Source: Arenicola marina (Eukaryota > Annelida > Polychaeta > Arenicolidae). Taken from it: a stretch of 64,000 bases of DNA. Made by a program: the position numbers and the translations under genes. The notes beneath the pieces were generated by a model, which was given only the letters and a program-made list of their open reading frames with translations, was not told the DNA's origin and made no database searches. Below are positions 22,161-32,600 of the stretch, in pieces; position 1 is the stretch's first letter, and each line of letters starts with the position of its first letter. The stretch covers positions 22,934,254 to 22,998,253 of the forward strand of contig OZ025260.1 of assembly GCA_964019135.1 (NCBI GenBank), written 5' to 3'.

Positions 22161-24432
22161 AGAGACAGGAAGAGAATGGGGCAAAGGTACCAACGATAAA
22201 TCCGATCACCTTGAGAGACAGGAAGTGAATGGGGCAAAGGTACCAACGATAAATCCGATCACCTTGAGAGACAGGAAGAGAATGGGGCAAAGGTACCAAC
22301 GATAAAACCGATCACCTTGAGAGACAGGAAGAGAATGGGGCAAAGATACCAACGATCAATCCGATCACCTTGAGAGACAGGAAGTGAATGGGGCAAAGGT
22401 ACCAACGATAAATCCGATCACCTTGAGAGACAGGAAGAGAATGGGGCAAAGGTACCAACGATAAAACCGATCACCTTGAGAGAAAGGAAGAGGATGGGGC
22501 AAAGGTACCAACGATAAAACCGATCACCTTGAGAGACAGGAAGAGAATGGGGCCAAGATACCAACGATCAATCCGATCACCTTGAGAGACAGGAAGAGAA
22601 TGGGGCAAAGGTACCAACGATAAATCCGATCACCTTGAGACAAGAAGAGAATGGGGCAAAGGTACCAACGATAAATCTGATCACCTTGAGAGACAGGAAG
22701 AGAATGGGGCAAAAGGTACCAACGATAAATCCGATCACCTTGAGGGACAGGAGGTGAATGGGGCAAAGGTACCAACGATGAATCCGATCACCTTGAGAGA
22801 CAGGAAGAGAATGGGGCAAAGGTACCAACGATAAATCCGATCACCTTGAGAAACAGGAAGAGAATGGGGCAAAGGTACCAACGATAAATCCGATCACCTT
22901 GAGAGACAGGAAGAGAATGGGGCAAAGGTACCAACGATAAATCCGATCACCTTGAGAGACAGGAAGTGAATGGGGCAAAGATACCAACGATCAATCCGAT
23001 CACCTTGCGAGACAGGAAGAGAATGGGGCAAAGGTACCAACGATAAATCCGATCACCTTGAGACAAGAAGAGAATGGGGCAAAGGTACCAACGATAAATC
23101 TGATCACCTTGAGAGACAGGAAGAGAATGGGGCAAAAGGTACCAACGATAAATCCGATCACCTTGAGGGACAGGAGGTGAATGGGGCAAAGGTACCAACG
23201 ATGAATCCGATCACCTTGAGAGACAAGAAGAGAATGGGGCAAAGGTACCAACGATGAAACCGATCACCTTGAGAGACAGGAAGTGAATGGGGCAAAGGTA
23301 CCAACGATAAATCCGATCACCTTGAGAGACAGGAAGAGAATGGGGCAAAGGTACCAACGATAAATCCGATCACCTTGAGAGACAGGAAGAGAATGGGGCA
23401 AAGGTACCAACGATAAATCCGAGCACCTTGAGAGACAGGAAGTGAATGGGGCAAAGGTACCAACGATGAATCCGATCACCTTGAGAAACAGGAAGAGAAT
23501 GGGGCAAAGATACCAACGATCAATCCGATCACCTTGCGAGACAGGAAGAGAATGGGGCAAAGGTACCAATGATAAAACCGATCACCTTGAGAGAAAGGAA
23601 GAGGATGGGGCAAAGGTACCACCGATAAAACCGATCACCTTGAGAGACAGGAAGAGAATGGGGCAAAGATACCAACGATCAATCCGATCACCTTGAGAGA
23701 CAGGAAGAGAATGGGGCAAAGGTACCAACGATAAAACCGATCACCTTGAGAGAAAGGAAGAGGATGGGGCAAAGGTACCAACGATAAAACCGATCACCTT
23801 GAGAGACAAGAAGAGAATGGGGCAAAGATACCAACGATCAATCCGATCACCTTGAGAGACAGGAAGAGAATGGGGCAAAGGTACCAATGATAAAACCGAT
23901 CACCTTGAGAGAAAGGAAGAGGATGGGGCAAAGGTACCAACGATAAAACCGATCACCTTGAGAGACAGGAAGAGAATGGGGCAAAGATACCAACGATCAA
24001 TCCGATCACCTTGAGAGACAGGAAGAGAATGGGGCAAAGGTACCAACGATAAAACGGATCACCTTGAGAGAAAGGAAGAGGATGGGGCAAAGGTACCAAC
24101 GATAAAACCGATCACCTTGAGAGACAGGAAGAGAATGGGGCAAAGATACCAACGATCAATCCGCTCACCTTGAGAGACAGGAAGAGAATGAGGCAAAGGT
24201 ACCAACGATAAATCCGATCACCTTGAGAGACAGGAAGAGAATGGGGCAAAGATACCAACGATCAATCCGATCACCTTGAGAGACAGGAAGAGAATGGGGC
24301 AAAGGTACCAACGATAAATCCGATCACCTTGAGAAACAGGAAGAGAATGGGGCAAAGGTACCAACGATAAATCCGATCACCTTGAGAAACAGGAAGAGAA
24401 TGGGGCAAAGGTACCAACGATAAATCCGATCA
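22161..24432. repeat. 53-bp minisatellite, about 43 copies, with higher-order structure
   Basis: The unit contains GACAGGAAGAGAATGGGGC, AAAGGTACCAACGATAAATC and CGATCACCTTGAGA. The variant AAAGATACCAACGATC recurs at 23506, 23665, 23824, 23982 and 24141, exactly three units (159 bp) apart, so the right part is organised as trimers. A block of about eight units beginning CACCTTGAGACAAGAAG at 22631 recurs almost unchanged at 23054. The 53-bp length moves through all frames; the 80-100 residue translations on both strands come from that and do not mark genes. Confidence 0.97.
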
Positions 24433-24476
24433 TCATAAGAGGCAGGAAGGGGATGGACAAGGTATGCTGGTAGTGA

Positions 24477-24490
24477 TGACCTATAGGTCA
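24477..24490. promoter_or_regulatory. 14-bp palindrome TGACCTATAGGTCA (nuclear-receptor-like ER2)
   Basis: Two AGGTCA half-sites arranged as an everted repeat with a 2-base spacer, immediately after the 53-bp array. Nuclear receptors bind AGGTCA pairs, but a single perfect site may be chance. Confidence 0.25.
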
Positions 24491-25935
24491 TGCCAGGCAG
24501 ACATCCCATGCGGTCGATCTGTTGTTGTGGCCCAGTTGTAACGGGATACATCTGTATGTGTGCCTGCGTGCGTGGAGTAGGGGTGTGGGTACCGGGGAGG
24601 GGTGGGGTCAAGGAAGAACGGGGAGGGGTGGGGTCAACGGACCTACATGCAATAGTGCAGAAAGGTAGAGAGCGAGAGAGATGGCCTCGGATATGGGGCG
24701 GCGTGGATTAGAGATGGGGTCTCGTGCTGGTGCGCTACTGATGGCTGGCGAGACTCAGCCTGCTGGTCGGGGGACACGCGGACAGGCAGGCATGCAGGCA
24801 GGCAGGCGCCGTGCACACACTGACTAGGAGACAAATAATGAAAGTTGACAGGGTAGGGTGGATGAGGGGGAGGTGGGGGAGGGGCGGGGCGGGGCATAGG
24901 CGCGTGGAGGGATAGTGGAGGGGGAGGAGGGGGGGGGGGCGGAGGAGGAGGTAATAGTAGTAAGTAAATGAATGACTTGTCAGGTGGGCCAGTCAGCGGC
25001 TGCGTTTATTGGGGGTGGGAGGTATAGTGTTCGGAGCTGGGGGTAAGGATGCGCGAAGGGGTGATGGGGAGTGGCGGGGGCGGTGTGACCCCCCACACCT
25101 CTTTCCCCCAGGCTGGGGGTCCCGGCCTGTGAGCTAGACCTGGACAGAGGAGAGAGATGCATGCCGATCACGGCCGGGGACAAGGGAGTCATTAGCACAC
25201 TAACAGACATGTTCCGCGAAGTCGCTCAAATCTGACGCAACAGTTTGTTTGGCGAGGGTTAATGGCCGGCTCGGCGAGCCACGTGCTCCGGCATCGGGAA
25301 GCAGGGAGGGCGCGCCACCACAGGGTGTCAGCGGGCGGGGGTGGGAGGGGAGGGGAGGGGGGGGGGTGATGCTGCATGGAGTCGGGGTGAGACCGTCACT
25401 GCGCGTGTCGCCAGGGTGGCGGAGGAGAGGAAAGAAGGTGGGGGTGAGGTGGGGGTGAGGGGCTGCCGCAACAGGTAACGATGGAAAGTGGACGGGGGAG
25501 AACGGATAGAGATGGTGAGGGGGAGAGCTTGGCTGAGTGGGAGAATGGGGGAGGGTGGTGATTGAGAGGGGGGGGGGAGTGATTGAGAGGAGGGGGGGGG
25601 GTGATTGAGAGGAGGAGGAGGGGTGATTGCGAGGGAGGGGGGACATGAGAGGAGGTGTGGTAGTAAGAAATGTCCAGGGCTCTCACGGCACGTCGCGCAG
25701 GACTTCTCGCCGCAGTTTTGTTTGCGACACGCTTTCATCCATATTTAGTGGCACTCGGCCCCTCCCGGGCAGCGTACGGGGACTCCCACACTAATGGGCA
25801 CGGGGGAGTGGACGGGGAGGGGGGGGGAGGGGGGCAGAGGGGTGAGAAGAAAAGAAGAATTCCCAGCATTCCTGGCCGGGGAATCGGCCTGATGGCGGGG
25901 AGAGAAGGGGCGAAGGGTCGAACCCGCGAATTTCT
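24491..25935. other. No supported gene; G-rich low complexity
   Basis: Dominated by GGGAGGGG/GGGGTGG stretches (24880-24950, 25340-25650). Pro/Ser-rich minus-strand translations follow from composition. Confidence 0.45.
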
Positions 25936-25937
25936 GC

Positions 25938-27151
25938 ATAGTGTTTGGTGTATTGGCACGAGTAACATAGCGTGCGTTGTGGGCGTATTTTGGCGTAATG
26001 TTTGGTGTATTTCGGCGTAATGTTTGGTGTATTGGCACGAGTAACATAGCGTGCGTTGTGGGCGTATTTTGGCGTAATGTTTGGTGTATTGGCACGAGTA
26101 ACATAGCGTGCGTTGTGGGCGTATTGTGGGCGTATTTTGGCGTAATGTTTGGTGTATTTCGGCGTAATGTTTGGTGTATTGGCACGAGTAACATAGCGTG
26201 CGTTGTGGGCGTATTTTGGCGTAATGTTTGGTGTATTTCGGCGTAATGTTTGGTGTATTAGCACGAGTAACATAGCGTGCGTTGTGGGCGTATTTTGGCG
26301 TAATGTTTGGTGTATTTCGGCGTAATGTTTGGTGTATTGGCACGAGTAACATAGCGTGCGTTGTGGGCGTATTTTGGCGTACTTTTTGGTGTATTGGCAC
26401 GAGTAACATAGCGTGCGTTGTGGGCGTATTTTGGCGTAATGTTTGGTGTATTTCGGCGTAATGTTTGGTGTATTGGCACGAGTAACATAGCGTGCGTTGT
26501 GGGCGTATTTTGGCGTAATGTTTGGTGTATTTCGGCGTAATGTTTGGTGTATTAGCACGAGTAACATAGCGTGCGTTGTGGGCGTATTTTGGCGTAATGT
26601 TTGGTGTATTTCGGCGTAATGTTTGGTGTATTGGCACGAGTAACATAGCGTGCGTTGTGGGCGTATTTTGGCGTAATGTTTGGTGTATTTCGGCGTAATG
26701 TTTGGTGTATTAGCACGAGTAACATAGCGTGCGTTGTGGGCGTATTTTGGCGTAATGTTTGGTGTATTTCGGCGTAATGTTTGGTGTATTGGCACGAGTA
26801 ACATAGCGTGCGTTGTGGGCGTATTTTGGCGTAATGTTTGGTGTATTGGCACGAGTAACATAGCGTGCGTTGTGGGCGTATTTTGGCGTAATGTTTGGTG
26901 TATTGGCACGAGTAACATAGCGTGCGTTGTGGGCGTATTGTGGGCGTATTTTGGCGTAATGTTTGGTGTATTTCGGCGTAATGTTTGGTGTATTGGCACG
27001 AGTAACATAGCGTGCGTTGTGGGCGTATTTTGGCGTAATGTTTGGTGTATTTCGGCGTAATGTTTGGTGTATTGGCACAGGTAACATAGCGTGCGTTGTG
27101 GGCGTAATTTGGCGTAATGTTTGGTGTATTTCGGCGTAATGTTTGGTGTAT
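25938..27151. repeat. Composite minisatellite with 79-bp and 57-bp units
   Basis: Each unit has a 35-bp part (GGCACGAGTAACATAGCG then TGCGTTGTGGGCGTATT) and one or two copies of a 22-bp module (GTAATGTTTGGTGTATTTCGGC type). Unit starts at 25955, 26034, 26091, 26181, 26260, 26339, 26396 and 26475 give steps of 79, 57 and, with an 11-bp extra GTGGGCGTATT, 90. The minus strand stays open for up to 405 codons because the unit lacks stop codons in every frame; this is not a gene. Confidence 0.97.
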
Positions 27152-27290
27152 TGCTTCGTAAATTGCTTGGTGTATTGTCTAATGTATTGTCCGATGTATT
27201 GTCTGGTGTATTGTATGGTGTCTTGTCTGGTGTACAGCCTGGTGCATGGACTGGTGTATTGTCTGATGTATTGTCAGGTGTATTGCCTGG
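27152..27290. repeat. Degenerate 10-13 bp repeat (GTGTATTGTCTG)
   Basis: About 12 imperfect copies of TGTATTGTCTGGTG. It shares GTGTATT with the array on its left and TATTGTCTG with the array on its right, so it looks transitional between them. Confidence 0.7.
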
Positions 27291-28112
27291 TGTCTGGGTA
27301 GACGGTAGCCAATAGTGCTTTAAGCAATGCTGGGCTAATGATGTCTGGGTAGACAGTAGACAGTATTGTCTGGTGTAATGCCTGGCTAATGGTGTCTGGG
27401 TAGACAGTAGACAGTATTGTCTGCTGTAATGCCTGGCTAATGGTGTCTGGGTAGACAGTAGACAGTATTGTCTGCTGTAATGCCTGGCTAATGATGTCTG
27501 GGTAGACAGTAGACAGTATTGTCTGCTGTAATGCCTGGCTAATGGTGTCTGGGTAGACAGTAGACAGTATTGTCTGCTGTAATGCCTGGCTAATGGTGTC
27601 TGGGTAGACAGTAGACAGTATTGTATGGTGTAATGCCTGGCTAATGGTGTCTGGGTAGACAGTAAACAGTATTGTCTGCTGTAATGCCTGGCTAATGGTG
27701 TCTGGGTAGACAGTAAACAGTATTGTCTGCTGTAATGCCTGGCTAATGGTGTCTGGTAGACAGTAGACAGTAATGTCTGGTGTAATGCCTAGCTAATGGT
27801 GTCTGGGTAGACAGTAGACAGTATTGTCTGGTGTAATGCCTAGCTAATGGTGTCTGGGTAGACAGTAAACAGTATTGTCTGCTGTAATGCCTGGCTAATG
27901 GTGTCTGGGTAGACAGTAGATAGTATTGTCTGGTGTAATGCCTGGCTAATGGTGTCTGGGTAGACAGTAGACAGTATTGTCTGCTGTAATGCCTGGCTAA
28001 TGGTGTCTGGGTAGACAGTAGACAGTATGGTCTGCTGTAATGCCTGGCTAATGGTGTCTGGGTAGACAGTAGACAGTATTGTCTGCTGTAATGCCTGGCT
28101 AGTGGCGTCTGA
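27291..28112. repeat. 51-bp minisatellite, about 16 copies
   Basis: The unit contains GTCTGGGTAGACAGTAGACA, GTATTGTCTGCTGTAATGCC and TGGCTAATGGT. As 51 bp is 17 codons, one minus-strand frame repeats YPDTISQALQQTILSTV. A minus-strand frame opens at 28181 with a hydrophobic start (MFALGELALTMLLLLSV) and enters the repeat, but a substitution in the repeat ends it at 27840, so only about six units are open. Confidence 0.95.
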
Positions 28113-28181
28113 GCGGTATGACCTTGAAGTAACTGACAACAACAATAACATTGTCAGAGCCAATTCCCCCAAAGCAAACAT

Positions 28182-29000
28182 AAAGAGCGGCCATCAAATG
28201 AAATCCGACATGGCGTTCATTTCCTACGACGTATAATAACCGCCATGGAGTGATATTGTCCAATCAGGGGCCTCTGATGGGGGGGGGGGGGGTGCGCGCA
28301 GGTCACATGGCGACTACGCCATTACCAATCACCAAGTCATACACACAGACCCGACGTATGGCAGCCCCGGATGGCAGGGTCACAGAGGAATTAAGCCCAG
28401 CGACCACCATATCATCACAATGGAGTATAATCATCGAGATTCCCCCGTAGTATTCCGCAGGCGAGCGCAATTTATTTTCTGCACGTTTGTTGTGCATTCG
28501 CGGCCGGTCCGTATCGAGGTCATATCTTATGGGTAAAACTAAAATGGCAAATTGATTCCGCTAACTATACACAGAAAGATGTCGATCGAGTAATGAAGTG
28601 GGATGGAAATTTATATATATATGACATCCCCTTAGCGCCCATCAATTATCGCTCACATCCGGGTCCTCCGTGCATGCCTCACGTCGGTCGCTGGTTATCC
28701 CACATCCGTTTCATTTCGGTATTTATTTAGGTAATAAAGTTTGTCCCGACGTCACCCTGCCTTCTCGTTGGACCGCCCGGGCGACTCGACCCCCCCACCC
28801 CCCCCCCCCCAACTAAGCGGACACGTCCAAGAAGTCCCTCGGCTCGATTTATGACGCGTACGTGGTTATTGCCGTTCCGGAGTTTATGAAATGTCACCGG
28901 AATCAGGGAATGTCAAGCATCATTAGTACCAGGAGAGCGAGGGACATGGCGGATACCTCATAAACCACTGTCACCCAGGCAGAAGAGGGAGAGAGAGAAG
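28182..29000. other. No supported gene
   Basis: Unique sequence with one G run (28279-28292) and one C run near 28800. No exon-like features. Confidence 0.4.
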
Positions 29001-29005
29001 GGAGA

Positions 29006-29056
29006 GGGGGCGGGGATATATATCTTTATATTATATATCTTTATATATATATATAC
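29006..29056. repeat. AT-rich tract (TATATATCTTTATA)n
   Basis: Almost pure A/T with a repeated ATATATCTTTATAT element. Confidence 0.8.
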
Positions 29057-29504
29057 GGAAAGGCCTAAAGGGTGACTTTAACGGCAGGTTCTCCCGCCCC
29101 CTTCCTTACCTCTACCACTACTCCCACCAACCATCCACAGCTCACCCCCCCCCCCTCCCTCAAGGCGGATGTGCCGCGAATACAAAAAATATAATAGCGC
29201 ATGCGCAACGCGACGTTTAAGCGGGTGCGTAGGGGGACCGCGTGACGTCATGAATGCTGAGAGCGATGTTAACGAGCCAGTCACATAAACACCAGCGGGG
29301 TCAGACAGGGCAAAGGTTGAGGCAACAAACCCATCTGAGAGCATTAAAACCCCGTGTATCACACCGATAATCGTCTTGTTGGACTGAGGTAACAGCCATC
29401 GGATTAGCAAGTCATTACGTGGATGGGACATCGAGTGGCTTGCGTCAGCCATTACAAATCTCCCGTCTCCAACCGGGAGATTAAATAAATACTATTATAT
29501 TAAC

Positions 29505-29628
29505 TATTAAATATACAAGTTATATATAATATAATATATAGATATATATCCCGTGCGTTTTCGTTATATATGATACATATTAATATATATTTATATATAA
29601 TACATATTAATATATATTTATATATATC
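29505..29628. repeat. AT-rich block with a 33-bp direct duplication
   Basis: ACATATTAATATATATTTAT occurs twice in tandem (about 29574 and 29605), within a longer TATATA-rich stretch that could extrude a cruciform. Confidence 0.75.
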
Positions 29629-29980
29629 AGGCGCCTCAACAGAATAAGTTACTTGGGGATGTCCCACCGACACAACTGGTGTCATGTCTTGCGCTTGTTC
29701 TCTGACTGGGGTCAATAGACGGTCGATAGGTGGCGCTCTCTGACAGCAGTCAACAGGTGGCGGGTTCAAATCCCCCGGCGTCCGGAGTCAGTTCATGCAT
29801 ACATCTCATTGTTATAAGAGTTCCTAGGCCCAGTGTGCGTACACGGGTTTTAAAGGCGTTCAGCCATCCTTCTGAGAAATCGACCAGCTATTCTCATGAC
29901 AACGATGAACGGGCTACTGTCATCCCCGAGCATGAGCTGAGGATCTAAAGATGAAGATTCGTTTCTCATTTGGAAAAAAA

Positions 29981-30125
29981 TGAAATGAAATATTTGTGCT
30001 TTAGTCCACTTTTGTGCACATGAATGCTACATTGAGCCAAGGAACCTCCGGGACGATGAAGGATGAATGGATAAAACATGCCCGAGATTAGGTGCCCTGG
30101 CCCGGATTCGAACCTAGGACCCTGC
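29981..30125 (-). mobile_element. SINE-B, head-truncated copy
   Basis: In plus-strand order: GTGCTTTAGTCCACTTTTGTG, GAGCCAAGGAACCTCCGGG, GATGAAGGATGAATGGATAAA, CATGCCCGAGATTAGGTGCC and GGATTCGAACCTAGGACC, matching the 60 kb copy closely. The last is the B-box of the tRNA-like head on the minus strand; the rest of the head is missing. A short A-rich/ATGAA tail is at the left end. Confidence 0.8.
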
Positions 30126-30504
30126 TGTGGAAAGAAGAATGGAACTATTGCCTATTGTCACAATAACAGTCCCGGTCATTGACATCTACATACGGACTGA
30201 AAACGGGGACAGTATGTCGTAGAGCGTTGCCTGTCAGGTCTCCTGCCCGAGAAGGCACGGGGAGCTCCTTTTGGAGCAATATAAAGAAGGTACTCCATCC
30301 AGTGTCTTGGGATGAAGAAACCTACGCCGCGCCGAACCATTACCAGCGGCTGCATTCAACATGTGACACGTAACCCCCCAGAGTTTTCCCCCCTTATCCG
30401 TGCCTTATTCGTCCCCATCTGGACAATACCACAGCCTCTGGGTGTGTCCCTGCTCATCTGCTGGCGTGCTTCAAGATTCCTCCTAGTGACCCTCCTCACC
30501 CCCC

Positions 30505-30704
30505 NNNNNNNNNNNNNNNNNNNNNNNNNNNNNNNNNNNNNNNNNNNNNNNNNNNNNNNNNNNNNNNNNNNNNNNNNNNNNNNNNNNNNNNNNNNNNNNN
30601 NNNNNNNNNNNNNNNNNNNNNNNNNNNNNNNNNNNNNNNNNNNNNNNNNNNNNNNNNNNNNNNNNNNNNNNNNNNNNNNNNNNNNNNNNNNNNNNNNNNN
30701 NNNN
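30505..30704. other. Assembly gap (200 N)
   Basis: Exactly 200 N, a round number that usually marks a gap of estimated or unknown size. The right edge is repetitive, which is a likely cause. Confidence 0.99.
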
Positions 30705-30757
30705 GGGTTAGGTCAGTGTTAGGTTAGGGTCAGGATTAGGGTTCTGGTTAGGGTTAG
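30705..30757. repeat. Degenerate interstitial telomere-like (TTAGGG)n
   Basis: Three TTAGGG and several TTAGGT/TTAGCG/GTTAGGT variants lie in about 50 bases directly against the gap. TTAGGG is the telomere unit of most animals outside insects. The tract may be longer inside the gap. Confidence 0.6.
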
Positions 30758-30867
30758 CGGCATGAAAGGAGTGTGGCCAGACAAGTTGGACAGGCTATCA
30801 TGTGACACCGGGTCATAACAATGCGTGATGAATGGGCTGTAAAAATACTGAATGAAGCGGTCTCGTT

Positions 30868-31050
30868 GGATTCGAACCATGCGACCTGTTAGGGCCGGCT
30901 GGCTGCCGAAGTAGGATTCGAACCTGCGACCTGTTAGGGCCGGCTGTCTGCCGAGTTGGGATTGGAACCTGCGACCTGTTAGGGCCGGCTGGCTGCCGAG
31001 TTGGGATTCGAACCTGCGACCTGTTAGAGCCGGCTGTCTGCCGAGGTGGC
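30868..31050 (-). repeat. 45/46-bp tandem array of tRNA-like T-arm units, four copies
   Basis: On the minus strand each unit reads GGCAGMCAGCCGGC, TCTAACAGGTCGCAGG, TTCGAATCC, that is the anticodon-side and B-box (T-arm) part of a tRNA-like head. GGATTCGAACC (plus strand) occurs at 30868, 30914, 30959 (one change) and 31004. The units sit inside what may be one SINE whose head was multiplied. Repetition of a Pol III B-box in tandem is unusual. Confidence 0.75.
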
Positions 31051-31239
31051 TACATCCGAGAACTGCGGCGACCCTCCTCGGCACAAAAAGTACGGAACCA
31101 TGGCCCGGGACTAACACCCTTCACAGAGTCTTGAGAACAAAATGACTGGCGATTTGCACACAGGGCGACTTGATCTAACGACCATCGCCCTCCCTCGCCG
31201 GAAACCGAGTTCTCTACTCTCAGGAGTTAGACACGCTAA

Positions 31240-31435
31240 ACACGGGGCCGTGGGGGTGGGGGGCGGGCAGGCCGGGGACCACGGGGCCGTGGGGTGGGGG
31301 CGGGCAGGCCGGGGACCACGGGGCCGTGGGGTGGGGGCGGGCAGGCCGGGGACCACGGGGCCGTGGGGGTGGGGGGCGGGCAGGCCGGGGACCACGGGGC
31401 CGTGTTGTGGGGGCGGGCAGGCCGGGGGACACGTG
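31240..31435. repeat. ~40-bp GC-rich minisatellite, five copies
   Basis: Units contain CCGTGGGGGTGGGGGGCGGG followed by CAGGCCGGGGACCACGGGG, with G-number variation. Pro/Arg-rich or Gly-rich translations are by-products. Confidence 0.9.
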
Positions 31436-31844
31436 AGTGTGGGGGCGAGTGGGGGGGGGGGGGTGGAGGTCGTAATGCAATCCCACCTCTCGCAATCCCG
31501 CAGTTATATATCAGGATCATGTTATCGGGGCCTCGACAGAGGTCGCTAGAGGAGATATACCACTCCATCGCCCCCCCCCCCCAACCCTCCTGCCTAACCC
31601 CACCCACGCCGCCTCTCCGGGGGCAGGGGCCAGAGGATCACTGTCCGCCAGCCGACCGGGGGGTGATATGTGGTAATCACCCCGGGCCGGGCGCGTGGGG
31701 ACTGCAGATCATGGGCTTTATGACATATGGGTCCAACTGCATTCCACCTGACGCCTCCCAAGGAAGAACCGGCGAGCGGAGGCGGGGGGTTGGCGTGGGG
31801 GAGGCGGGGGATTGGCGGGGGGGGGGGGGGAAGAGGTTGGGGTT

Positions 31845-31985
31845 GGCGTGGAGGTTGGCGTGGGGGCTGTAGTTGTGGTTGGGGTTCAGGTTGGGTTTGG
31901 GGTTGGCGTGGAGGTTGGCGTGGAGGTTGGCGTAGTAGTTGGCTTTAGCGTGGGGGCTGGGGTTGGCGTGGTGGTTGCCGTATCA
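31845..31985. repeat. Degenerate GTTGGCGTGGAG repeat
   Basis: About ten imperfect 12-18 bp units of GGTTGGCGTGGAGGTTGG type. Confidence 0.75.
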
Positions 31986-32410
31986 TTATACTCCAGCCCT
32001 CTACACTCAAACATGAACACTTTACGTACTAGTTTATCATTATCTTTTTGTTCTAGTATGTAGAATGATTCATATAATTTCATATATATAATTCATATAA
32101 TCATGGCACCATATCCCGTAGCCATACAAACTGATGATGTCCCAAATAAAATCAAATATTAAACAGGTTATGGATCGATCACGGGTTAGATGTTGCATGC
32201 TTTTTGGATCTCGCGTTTTGGATTCCGCGTACTGTGTCTTATTAGATAATAGACTATGTAATGACATACATTTTAATATGATGGTAAGTTTTTGCACAAT
32301 CTCTAGTAGCGAGCAAGGCGGTCATGACATAGCAACCACGAAGAACGTAGTCAGGGGCATGTTTTTGTCTAAGTCCCCATATCCTTTTACGCGAAAGAGG
32401 CCCCAACTCA

Positions 32411-32600
32411 TGCCTTAAGCCACCACCACGACCTCTCGTTCCTTAACCTTATGGGTAATACATTATCCAAACCCGAGGCGACATTAGGGGGCCCCCTACC
32501 ACCGTGATGCCTTAAGCCGCCGCCGCCACCTCCCGTTCCTTAACCCTATAGGTAATACATTATCCAAACCCGAGCTGACATTAGGGGGCCGACTTCCACG
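32411..32600. repeat. 97-bp tandem duplication
   Basis: TGCCTTAAGCC anchors at 32411 and 32508. Both copies contain CGTTCCTTAACC, GGTAATACATTATCCAAACC and GACATTAGGGGGCC. Substitutions are about 10%. Confidence 0.9.

Noticed and set aside
22524-23696. 80-100 residue repeats such as WYLCPILFLS on one strand and NGAKVPTM on the other
   Set aside because: Products of the 53-bp array, which cycles through all frames.
25791-27008. 405-codon minus-strand open frame
   Set aside because: It is a translation of the 79/57-bp array, whose unit lacks stops in every minus-strand frame; overlapping frames are equally open.
29721-29785. Possible tRNA gene or CTCF pair (TAGGTGGCGCTC and GGTGGCGGGTTCAAATCC)
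   Set aside because: The T-arm stem has a mismatch and no A-box lies at the right distance; the CTCF-like cores each have two mismatches.
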